A stretch of 64,000 bases of DNA. Origin: Microtetraspora glauca (GTDB lineage Bacteria > Actinomycetota > Actinomycetes > Streptomycetales > Streptomycetaceae). Below the pieces are notes generated by a model. The model was not told the origin of the DNA. It worked only from the letters and a program-made list of their open reading frames with translations, and did no database searches. Location of the stretch: contig JOFO01000008.1 in assembly GCA_000721275.1 (NCBI GenBank), positions 62,001-126,000 on the forward strand, read 5' to 3'. The position numbers and the translations under genes were made by a program. Shown here one piece after another: positions 33,561 to 40,431 of the stretch (position 1 is its first letter; each line of letters starts with the position of its first letter).

Positions 33561-34600
33561 TGATCCACCCTGTTCGTGCGGTGGGTGTGCCAGCACTCGG
33601 AGCACTGACGGGAGGTGTTGCGGGGGTCGACGAACACCACGGGCACCCCCGCCCTGCGTGCCTTGTACTCGACGAATCCGCCGAGCTGGGCGAATGCCCA
33701 CGAGTGCAGTCGTGCCCGCTGGTCCTTCTTGGCCGTGACCCTCTGCCGGATACCGCTCAGGTCTTCCAGGGCGATTCCACGCGAGGTGCGTTCAGCGGTG
33801 GCGACGAGCCGATTGGCGATGATGTGGTTGGCGTTCGCCGCGTGCCGGGACTCGCGGCGACGGATGCGCTTCAAGGCCCGCTTGGCCGACTTGGTGCGCT
33901 TCTTCTGGAGCTTGCTGCGCAGGTTCAGCATCCGCCTGCGGTAGTGGTTGAGCCGGCGTCCGGACATGATCTGGCCGTCCGAGGTGGTGGCGATGTTCAC
34001 GATGCCCAGGTCCACCCCGAGGAACCCGTCCGGCTCAGACACGTCGGGCTCGGGCACGTGGATGGTGGCGATCAGGAAGAACATCCCGTCGCGCATCACC
34101 AGGTCCGACTCGCCCTTGCGGGACGCCAACAGCTTCAGCGTCTCCGAGGAACACACGAACGGGATGTGCTTGATCCGCCCGGCCACCGTCCAGATCGACA
34201 CCGTCCGGGCATCGAGGTTCCACGTCAGGATCCGGTCGTCGAACGGCTGCGCCGCGTCCTCCCGGAAACGGATCGGTTTCGACTCTGCCCGCAGGCGACG
34301 CTTCGAGCCCTCCCGGCCGAGATTCCCTGCATTGATGTTGCCCTTCAGGGTGGCGTAGGCGTCGCAAACCTTCTTCACCACCCGCACGGCAGGCTGGGCT
34401 CCGAGGTCGTAGTCCGCCTTGAGGGCGAAGTACACCTCTTTCTGCAACACGTTCCGCCGCTTCAGGCCCTTGGCGAACGCCACTTGGGATGTGTGGTTCG
34501 CCGCCCGGTTGCAGGCACGCAGGGTCGCCGCCAGCGCATCCGCGTCATGCGCGGACGTAGGCGGCAACTTCACCTGCACCACAATTTTCACGCAAAGCAC
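33434..34600 (-). CDS. tnpB: TnpB-type RNA-guided endonuclease (OrfB family transposase accessory protein)
   Basis: A 388-residue TnpB. The split RuvC catalytic residues all appear intact: Asp in FLGVDLGIVNIATTSDG, Glu in GIALEDLSGIRQRV, and the last Asp in VMHADHNGSRNIAHRG. The zinc-finger pairs are CSECWHTH and CRSCGTVMHAD. A Lys/Arg-rich helix (KLQKKRTKSAKRALKRIRRR) precedes the second RuvC segment. The start may be the GTG at 34600 or the GTG at 34591 (MKIVVQVK). No tnpA is present. If functional, it would cleave DNA matching its guide next to the proper motif, so favouring its own retention. Codon use is slightly less GC-biased than its neighbours, consistent with transfer. Confidence 0.9.
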   Translation of the reverse strand: MLCVKIVVQVKLPPTSAHDADALAATLRACNRAANHTSQVAFAKGLKRRNVLQKEVYFALKADYDLGAQPAVRVVKKVCDAYATLKGNINAGNLGREGSKRRLRAESKPIRFREDAAQPFDDRILTWNLDARTVSIWTVAGRIKHIPFVCSSETLKLLASRKGESDLVMRDGMFFLIATIHVPEPDVSEPDGFLGVDLGIVNIATTSDGQIMSGRRLNHYRRRMLNLRSKLQKKRTKSAKRALKRIRRRESRHAANANHIIANRLVATAERTSRGIALEDLSGIRQRVTAKKDQRARLHSWAFAQLGGFVEYKARRAGVPVVFVDPRNTSRQCSECWHTHRTNRVDQARFVCRSCGTVMHADHNGSRNIAHRGEAAWKRGAVNRPRTA

Positions 34601-34733
34601 CCTAGTGGGGCGGATCGCGGGAGAGTGAATTGAGGAACCGCCAAATAATGAGTGGAATCGGTGATTTCATGCATTCGGAAAAAGGTCCTGTTTCTCGCTG
34701 GGCCGAAGCCCTGAGCCCCGGAGGGGAGATCAA

Positions 34734-35537
34734 GTGAACCTCGACCGCTTCAGCATCAACCAGATGACGGTGAAGCAGCTCCCGCTCCCCGAACTGGTCG
34801 CGGAGTGCGTCCGCCTCGGCGTGCCCGGGATCGGCCTGTGGCGCGACCCGGTGAAGGAGTACGGCGTCGACGAGACGGCGGCCCTGATCCAGGAGGCGGG
34901 CCTGAAGGTCACCACCCTGTGCCGGGGCGGGTTCTTCACCAGTGACGGCTGGGAGGCCGACAACCGGGCGGCGATCGACGAGGCGGCGGCGCTCGGCACC
35001 GACACCCTCGTCCTGGTCTCCGGCGGCCTGCCCGCCGGCAGCCGCGACCTGCCCGGGGCACGCGCGCGTATCGCCGCCGCCATCGGCGCCCTCGCCCCCT
35101 ACGCGGGCGAACGCGGCGTCCGGCTCGCCATCGAACCCCTCCACCCCATGTACGCCTCCGACCGCTGCGCGATCTCCACCCTGGACCAGGCCCTGGACAT
35201 CGCGGAGCGCCACCCGGCCGAGCAGGTCGGCGTCACCGTCGACACGTACCACCTGTGGTGGGACGAGAACGCCCCGGCGGCGGTGGAGCGGGCGGCGGCC
35301 GGCGGCCGCGTCCACGCCTTCCAGCTCGCCGACTGGACGACGCCCCTCCCGGAGGGCGTCCTCAACGGCCGGGGCCGGCTCGGCACGGGCTCCATCGACC
35401 TCACGTGGTGGGCGGCCCTCCTCGAACGGGTCGGCTACACGGGCCCGGTGGAGGTCGAACTCTTCAACGACTCCCTGTGGACGAGGGACGGCGTCGAGGT
35501 CCTGGAGGAGATCCTGGAGGACTTCCTCAAGGTCTGA
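34734..35537 (+). CDS. Sugar phosphate isomerase/epimerase (TIM-barrel, AP endonuclease 2-like)
   Basis: A 267-residue TIM-barrel of the xylose-isomerase-like superfamily. Landmarks: DRFSINQMTVKQLPLPELVA, VPGIGLWRDPVKEYG, VRLAIEPLHPMY (a metal-ligand glutamate), QVGVTVDTYHLWWDE (aspartate and histidine ligands) and GPVEVELFNDSLW (C-terminal glutamate). The GTG at 34734 follows GGAGGGGAG at good spacing. It would originally have followed DUF993 directly; the TnpB element now separates it from the operon promoter, so expression may depend on read-through or a promoter in the element. Substrate probably the same as for the Gfo/Idh enzyme. Confidence 0.88.
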   Translation: MNLDRFSINQMTVKQLPLPELVAECVRLGVPGIGLWRDPVKEYGVDETAALIQEAGLKVTTLCRGGFFTSDGWEADNRAAIDEAAALGTDTLVLVSGGLPAGSRDLPGARARIAAAIGALAPYAGERGVRLAIEPLHPMYASDRCAISTLDQALDIAERHPAEQVGVTVDTYHLWWDENAPAAVERAAAGGRVHAFQLADWTTPLPEGVLNGRGRLGTGSIDLTWWAALLERVGYTGPVEVELFNDSLWTRDGVEVLEEILEDFLKV

Positions 35538-35614
35538 CCGCGTCCCGCCGAACCGGGCCCCGGCGTGCGCGGCGGGGGCCCTCAGGGCCCGGCCCCGTGT
35601 GCGGCGGGACCGGG

Positions 35615-36079
35615 CTACTTCTTCCCGCCGCCCAGCAGGTCGCCGAGGCCGCCGCCCTTCTTCGCGGCGGCGCGCTTCGTGAGGACCGCGAGGATCACCG
35701 GGACCAGGAGGTCGACCGCGCGGTTCACGGTGGCCGGGGGGAGGCCGGTGCGCTTGGCGACGGCGTTGGCGGCGGGCTTCGCCAGCCTGCCGAGGACGCC
35801 GGCCATCAGGCCCCCGGCCGCGAGGCCGCCGAAGGCGGCGACGCCCTGGAGGGGCGGTTCGGCGGAGGCGACCTCGTCGACGGCGGCCTTCACGTCGGCG
35901 GCGCTGCCCGGCTCGGCCGCCGCCTGCCGCAGGTTGCCCGAGAGTTCCGCGACCGAGCCGCCCACGAGGGCCCGGGCGCCCGCCGTGTCGGTGCCGGTGA
36001 GGGCGGCGATCTCCGCCAGCCGGTCCTCGCCGAGCTCGGCCAGGACCTCGTCCTGGAAGGAGTCACTGCTTTCGTTCAT
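35615..36079 (-). CDS. DUF937 domain-containing protein
   Basis: A 154-residue protein: an N-terminal segment SFQDEVLAELGEDRLAEIAA followed by the Ala/Gly-rich DUF937 pattern (GVAAFGGLAAGGLMAGVLGR, NRAVDLLVPVILAVLTKRAA) and a short Lys/Gly tail (GGGLGDLLGGGKK). The function of the family is unknown. I chose the ATG at 36079; another ATG at 36100 adds seven residues, and neither has a strong ribosome-binding site. It is divergent from the RecD2 gene, with about 100 bases between. Confidence 0.8.
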   Translation of the reverse strand: MNESSDSFQDEVLAELGEDRLAEIAALTGTDTAGARALVGGSVAELSGNLRQAAAEPGSAADVKAAVDEVASAEPPLQGVAAFGGLAAGGLMAGVLGRLAKPAANAVAKRTGLPPATVNRAVDLLVPVILAVLTKRAAAKKGGGLGDLLGGGKK

Positions 36080-36178
36080 GTCCGAAACGCTACGGTTCAT
36101 CCCGGTGACCGGCACCCCGGAGCCGGAGTTGTCCACAGCCCCGCCCCCGCTGTCGGCGGGCTTCGCTACGGTCGGTCC

Positions 36179-38410
36179 ATGTCCAACGACGGTCAGCCGC
36201 ACCGCCCCACCGTGGTGGAGGGGGTGCTGGAGAGGATCACGTACGCCAACGAGGAGAGCGGGTACACGGTCGCCCGGGTCGACACCGGCCGGGGGGCCGG
36301 GGACCTGCTCACCGTCGTCGGCGCGCTGCTCGGCGCCCAGCCGGGGGAGTCGCTGCGGATGGAGGGGCGCTGGGGCTCGCACCCGCAGTACGGGCGGCAG
36401 TTCCAGGTCGACAACTACACCACCGTCCTGCCCGCCACCATCCAGGGCATCCGCCGCTACCTCGGATCCGGCCTGGTCAAGGGCATCGGCCCCGTCTTCG
36501 CCGACCGCATCACCACCCACTTCGGCCTGGACACCCTCGACATCCTGGAGAAGGCCCCCGCCCGGCTCGTCGAGGTCCCCGGCCTCGGGCCGAAGCGCAC
36601 GAAGAAGATCACCGCCGCCTGGGAGGAACAGAAGGCGATCAAGGAGGTGATGCTCTTCCTCCAGACCGTCGGCGTCTCCACCTCCATCGCCGTCCGCATC
36701 TACAAGGAGTACGGCGACGCGTCGATCTCCGTCGTGCGCGAGCAGCCGTACCGGCTCGCCGCCGACGTATGGGGCATCGGCTTCCTCACCGCCGACCGGA
36801 TCGCCCAGTCCGTCGGCATCCCGCACGACAGCCCCGAGCGGGTGAAGGCCGGCCTCCAGTACGCCCTCTCCCAGTCCGCCGACCAGGGGCACTGCTTCCT
36901 GCCCGAGGAGCGGCTGATCGCCGACTCCGTGAAGCTGCTCCAGGTCGACACCGGGCTCGTCATCGAATGCCTCGCCGAACTGGCCGAGGACCCCGAGGGG
37001 GTCGTCCGGGAGACGGTCCCCGGCCCGGAGGGCGAGCCGGTGACGGCCGTCTACCTGATCCCCTTCCACCGGGCGGAGCTGTCCCTCGCCGGGCAGCTGC
37101 GCCGGCTGCTGCGCGCCCCGGAGGACCGCATGCCCGCCTTCGCGGACGTGGCCTGGGACAGGGCGCTGGCGTGGCTCGCGGCGCGGACCGGCGCCACCCT
37201 GGCGCCCGAGCAGGAGCAGGCGGTCAGGCTGGCGCTGACCGAGAAGGTCGCGGTGCTCACCGGCGGCCCCGGCTGCGGCAAGTCCTTCACCGTGCGGTCC
37301 GTCGTGGAGCTGGCGCGCGCGAAGAAGGCGAAGGTGGTCCTGGCGGCGCCGACCGGCCGCGCCGCCAAGCGGCTCGCCGAGCTGACCGGCGCCGAGGCGT
37401 CCACGGTCCACCGGCTGCTCGAACTGAAGCCGGGCGGGGACGCGGCGTACGACCGGGGCCGGCCGCTCGACGCCGACCTGGTGGTGGTGGACGAGGCGTC
37501 GATGCTCGACCTGCTGCTCGCGAACAAGCTGGTCAAGGCGGTCGCGCCGGGCGCCCATCTGCTGCTGGTCGGGGACGTGGACCAGCTGCCGTCGGTCGGG
37601 GCGGGGGAGGTGCTGGCCGATCTGCTGGCCCCGGGCAGTCCGGTTCCGGCCGTCCGGCTGACCCGGATCTTCCGGCAGGCCCAGCAGTCCGGCGTGGTCA
37701 CCAACGCGCACCGGATCAACGAGGGCCTGCCGCCGGCGACCACCGGTCTGCCGGACTTCTTCCTCTTCGCGGAGGAGGAGACGGAGGACGCGGCCCGCGT
37801 CGCCGTCGAGGTCGCCGCGCGGCGCATTCCCGCGAAGTTCGGCCTCGACCCGCGCCGCGACGTCCAGGTCCTGGCCCCCATGCACCGCGGCCCGGCCGGC
37901 GCCGGCGCGCTGAACGGGCTGCTCCAGCAGGCGATCACCCCGGCCCGCCCGGACCTCCCGGAGAAGCGCTTCGGCGGCCGGGTGTTCCGCGTGGGGGACA
38001 AGGTCACCCAGATCCGGAACAACTACGACAAGGGGGAGAACGGGGTCTTCAACGGAACGGTCGGGGTGGTGACCGCGCTGGACCCGGTGGAGCAGCGCCT
38101 GACCGTCCGGACGGACGAGGACGAGGAGGTGCCGTACGGCTTCGACGAGCTGGACGAGCTGTCCCACGCGTACGCGGTCACCATCCACCGTTCGCAGGGC
38201 AGCGAGTATCCGGCCGTGGTGATCCCGGTCACCATGAGTGCGTGGATGATGCTCCAGCGGAACCTGCTGTACACGGCCGTGACCCGCGCGCGGAAGCTCG
38301 TGGTGCTGGTCGGCTCGCGCCGCGCGATCGCCCAGGCGGTCCGTACGGTCTCGGCGGGCAGGCGCTTTACCGCACTGGCCCACCGGCTCACAGGGGGTGC
38401 CCCCGTGTGA
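36179..38410 (+). CDS. recD2: RecD2-type ATP-dependent DNA helicase
   Basis: A 743-residue SF1 helicase of the RecD2 family, found in bacteria that lack RecBCD and acting in repair by 5'-3' unwinding. The N-terminal region carries an OB-like segment (VVEGVLERITYANEESGYTV) and tandem helix-hairpin-helix elements (LARLVEVPGLGPKRTKKITA). The helicase core has motif I VLTGGPGCGKSFTV, motif Ia and II VVVDEASMLDLLLANKL, motif III LLVGDVDQLPSVGAGEV, motif IV LTRIFRQAQQSG, motif V GDKVTQIRNNYDKGENGVFN and motif VI YAVTIHRSQGSEYPAV. The ATG at 36179 places the OB segment at residue about 12. It precedes citrate synthase on the same strand but probably in a separate unit. Confidence 0.92.
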   Translation: MSNDGQPHRPTVVEGVLERITYANEESGYTVARVDTGRGAGDLLTVVGALLGAQPGESLRMEGRWGSHPQYGRQFQVDNYTTVLPATIQGIRRYLGSGLVKGIGPVFADRITTHFGLDTLDILEKAPARLVEVPGLGPKRTKKITAAWEEQKAIKEVMLFLQTVGVSTSIAVRIYKEYGDASISVVREQPYRLAADVWGIGFLTADRIAQSVGIPHDSPERVKAGLQYALSQSADQGHCFLPEERLIADSVKLLQVDTGLVIECLAELAEDPEGVVRETVPGPEGEPVTAVYLIPFHRAELSLAGQLRRLLRAPEDRMPAFADVAWDRALAWLAARTGATLAPEQEQAVRLALTEKVAVLTGGPGCGKSFTVRSVVELARAKKAKVVLAAPTGRAAKRLAELTGAEASTVHRLLELKPGGDAAYDRGRPLDADLVVVDEASMLDLLLANKLVKAVAPGAHLLLVGDVDQLPSVGAGEVLADLLAPGSPVPAVRLTRIFRQAQQSGVVTNAHRINEGLPPATTGLPDFFLFAEEETEDAARVAVEVAARRIPAKFGLDPRRDVQVLAPMHRGPAGAGALNGLLQQAITPARPDLPEKRFGGRVFRVGDKVTQIRNNYDKGENGVFNGTVGVVTALDPVEQRLTVRTDEDEEVPYGFDELDELSHAYAVTIHRSQGSEYPAVVIPVTMSAWMMLQRNLLYTAVTRARKLVVLVGSRRAIAQAVRTVSAGRRFTALAHRLTGGAPV

Positions 38411-38452
38411 AAGATCACGGAGGACTTCCGGAACCGGGGCGAAGGGGGCAGG

Positions 38453-38587
38453 ATGAGCAGGTTGGCGGCACTGAGTGCCGCCGATTGGCCCAATGGCGAC
38501 CCCGAGTGCACTCTCCTGAGCCAAGTGGGGGATGGTAGAGACAGTCAGGGCACCTCGAAGAAGAGGCACTACGTCGGTGAGGGATGA
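38453..38587 (+). CDS. Possible 44-codon leader peptide upstream of citrate synthase
   Basis: ATG at 38453 follows a strong GAAGGGGGCAGG site and opens a 44-codon frame (MSRLAALSAADWPNGDPECT onward) ending in TGA at 38585-38587, one base before the GTG of citrate synthase at 38589. A 19-base palindrome (GGCGGCACT-G-AGTGCCGCC, 38463-38481) lies within it. The third positions are less GC-rich than in ordinary genes here, so it could be only a leader with a regulatory role, or not translated at all. Confidence 0.35.
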   Translation: MSRLAALSAADWPNGDPECTLLSQVGDGRDSQGTSKKRHYVGEG

Positions 38588-38588
38588 C

Positions 38589-39878
38589 GTGAGCGACAAC
38601 TCTGTAGTACTGCGGTACGCGGACGGTGAATACACCTACCCGGTGGTCGAGAGCACCGTCGGCGACAAGGGCTTCGACATCGGAAAGCTGCGAGCCCAGA
38701 CCGGTCTGGTCACCCTGGACAGCGGATACGGCAACACCGCCGCCTACAAATCCGCGATCACCTACCTCGACGGTGAGCAGGGCATCCTGCGGTACCGCGG
38801 CTACCCCATCGAGCAGCTGGCCGAGCAGTCCACCTTCCTGGAGGTGGCGTACCTGCTGATCAACGGCGAGCTGCCGAAGGCGGAGGAGCTCGCCGTCTTC
38901 CAGAACGAGATCACCCAGCACACGCTGGTCCACGAGGACGTCAAGAACTTCTTCCGCGGCTTCCCGCGGGACGCCCACCCGATGGCGATGCTGTCCTCGG
39001 TGGTCTCCGCGCTGTCCACCTTCTACCAGGACAGCCACAACCCGTTCGACGAGACGCAGCGCCACCTGTCGACGATCCGGCTGCTCGCGAAGCTGCCGAC
39101 GATCGCGGCGTACGCGTACAAGAAGTCGATCGGCCACCCGTTCGTCTACCCGCGGAACGACCTCGGCTACGTCGAGAACTTCCTGCGCATGACGTTCTCG
39201 GTGCCGGCCCAGGAGTACGAGCTCGACCCGGTCGTCGTCTCGGCGCTGGACAAGCTGCTCATCCTGCACGCGGACCACGAGCAGAACTGTTCGACCTCCA
39301 CCGTGCGCCTGGTCGGCTCCTCGCAGGCGAACATGTTCGCCTCGATCTCGGCCGGCATCTCCGCGCTGTGGGGCCCCCTGCACGGCGGCGCCAACCAGTC
39401 CGTCCTGGAGATGCTGGAGGGCATCCAGGCGAACGGCGGCGACGTCGACTCCTTCATCCGCAAGGTGAAGAACAAGGAGGACGGCGTCCGCCTGATGGGC
39501 TTCGGCCACCGGGTGTACAAGTCCTTCGACCCGCGCGCCAAGATCATCAAGGCGGCGGCGCACGACGTCCTCTCGGCCCTCGGCAAGTCCGACGAGCTGC
39601 TGGACATCGCGCTCAAGCTGGAGGAGCACGCGCTCTCCGACGAGTACTTCGTCTCGCGCAACCTCTACCCGAACGTGGACTTCTACACGGGCCTCATCTA
39701 CCGCGCGATGGGCTTCCCGACCGAGATGTTCACCGTGCTCTTCGCGCTCGGCCGCCTTCCCGGCTGGATCGCCCAGTGGCACGAGATGATCAAGGAGCCG
39801 GGCTCGCGCATCGGCCGCCCGCGCCAGATCTACACCGGTGAGGTCCTCCGCGACTTCGTCCCGGTCGACGAGCGCTGA
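38589..39878 (+). CDS. gltA: Citrate synthase
   Basis: A 429-residue citrate synthase that condenses oxaloacetate with acetyl-CoA at entry to the TCA cycle. The length is that of the type II-like actinobacterial enzyme. The N-terminal beta-rich region is VVLRYADGEYTYPVVESTVG. The substrate and CoA motifs are ILRYRGYPIEQLAEQ, LILHADHEQNCSTSTVRLVG (catalytic His), LHGGANQSVLEMLE and RLMGFGHRVYKSFDPRAK (catalytic His and Arg), with the catalytic Asp in NLYPNVDFYTGLIYRAMGFP. I chose the GTG at 38589 after GTGAGGGATGAC because the conserved start lies there; an earlier in-frame ATG at 38532 adds 19 atypical residues. A strong terminator follows at 39911. Confidence 0.95.
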   Translation: MSDNSVVLRYADGEYTYPVVESTVGDKGFDIGKLRAQTGLVTLDSGYGNTAAYKSAITYLDGEQGILRYRGYPIEQLAEQSTFLEVAYLLINGELPKAEELAVFQNEITQHTLVHEDVKNFFRGFPRDAHPMAMLSSVVSALSTFYQDSHNPFDETQRHLSTIRLLAKLPTIAAYAYKKSIGHPFVYPRNDLGYVENFLRMTFSVPAQEYELDPVVVSALDKLLILHADHEQNCSTSTVRLVGSSQANMFASISAGISALWGPLHGGANQSVLEMLEGIQANGGDVDSFIRKVKNKEDGVRLMGFGHRVYKSFDPRAKIIKAAAHDVLSALGKSDELLDIALKLEEHALSDEYFVSRNLYPNVDFYTGLIYRAMGFPTEMFTVLFALGRLPGWIAQWHEMIKEPGSRIGRPRQIYTGEVLRDFVPVDER

Positions 39879-39910
39879 GCCGACCCCGCACAGGTCGACT
39901 GAGGCGTGAC

Positions 39911-39944
39911 ACAGGGTCCCCCGGCGAGAGCCGGGGGGCCCTGT
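39911..39944. terminator. Terminator of citrate synthase gene
   Basis: ACAGGGTCCCCCGGC (39911-39925) pairs with GCCGGGGGGCCCTGT (39930-39944) around loop GAGA, with one G-T wobble in 15 pairs. It starts 33 bases after the citrate synthase stop. No T-run, as is usual in Streptomyces. Confidence 0.85.
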
Positions 39945-40096
39945 CGCATGTGAGGGGTGAGCGCGGTGCCGGCGAGTGAGCCGAAGGGGCGCGGCGGTGT
40001 CGAGGTGGCGAGCGCGCGCAGGCCCGACGGAGGAGGGCCGAGCACGGTCGTCACCTCGACACCGTCATGAGGCGCCCCGGAGGCGAACCGAGCCCC

Positions 40097-40155
40097 AAAA
40101 AAAGCAGAAGCGCCCCGCTCTCCGATCCCCCCACGGGTCGGCGAGCGGGGCGCTT
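40097..40155 (-). terminator. Intrinsic terminator with T-run (minus strand)
   Basis: AAGCGCCCCGCTC (40108-40120) pairs with GAGCGGGGCGCTT (40143-40155). On the minus strand it is followed after four bases by TTTTTTT. It would end the small RNA and also transcription from copA. Confidence 0.8.
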
Positions 40156-40345
40156 CCCATATCCCCGGTGCGGATTCCCCCCACGGGATCCGGGCCGGGC
40201 GTCCGGTGCGCGGTCTGCCGGGGTACGTACGGGAGGGCCGCTCAAGCTCCCCGCTGCACGTGCCCCGGCCGCGCTTGCCTGTCGGGACGTCCCCCAAGAC
40301 CTCCCGGCGAACGTCCCCCAAGACGTTCTGGCATCGCCCACTTAG
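40097..40345 (-). ncRNA. Candidate small regulatory RNA downstream of citrate synthase
   Basis: No gene with coding character lies in 39945-40431. On the minus strand, two hairpins with identical TTGGGG loops occur 24 bp apart (40284-40305 and 40310-40327, arms AACGTC/GACGTT in the second). Two further G-rich runs (GTGGGGGGAATCC and GTGGGGGGATCGG) follow. A perfect 13-bp hairpin (40108-40155) then precedes seven T residues at 40103-40097, a classical intrinsic terminator, rare in this GC-rich background. From memory, a small RNA named scr2736 was reported next to the citrate synthase gene SCO2736 of S. coelicolor; that this is its counterpart is my inference. The 5' end is approximate. Confidence 0.55.
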
Positions 40346-40431
40346 ACTCGCGAACAGCCCAGATGGTTACCCCCCAATATCTGTGATCTAGGTCTCTTTG
40401 TGAAGGACTTGTGCGTCACGTGTAGGTGAAA

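Larger units (their letters stand above)
33326..34715 (-). mobile_element. IS1341-like element (IS200/IS605 superfamily, tnpB only)
   Basis: The element contains a full-length tnpB but no tnpA. The right end (left on this map) carries a perfect 8-bp hairpin CTCGGTCC-TGAG-GGACCGAG (33334-33353), and on the tnpB strand ends in GTTGAC at 33326-33331, reminiscent of right ends of the ISDra2 type (from memory). The left end cannot be placed exactly. The AT-richer stretch 34605-34690 belongs to the element, while the strong ribosome-binding site at about 34718-34727 looks native, so the boundary is probably within 34690-34715; the stated end is an upper estimate. The element splits the DUF993-isomerase operon. 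Confidence 0.72.

Noticed and set aside
34729..34733. ATCAA (TTGAT on the tnpB strand) as an ISDra2-type target motif marking the left end of the TnpB element
   Set aside because: It matches the motif remembered for ISDra2, but using it as the boundary would leave the ancestral DUF993 frame without a stop for dozens of codons into the isomerase gene, and would assign the good native-looking ribosome-binding site to the transposon.
39945..40431. Short frames on both strands between citrate synthase and copA
   Set aside because: No ribosome-binding sites, no third-position bias and no domains; the region is explained better by a structured RNA.
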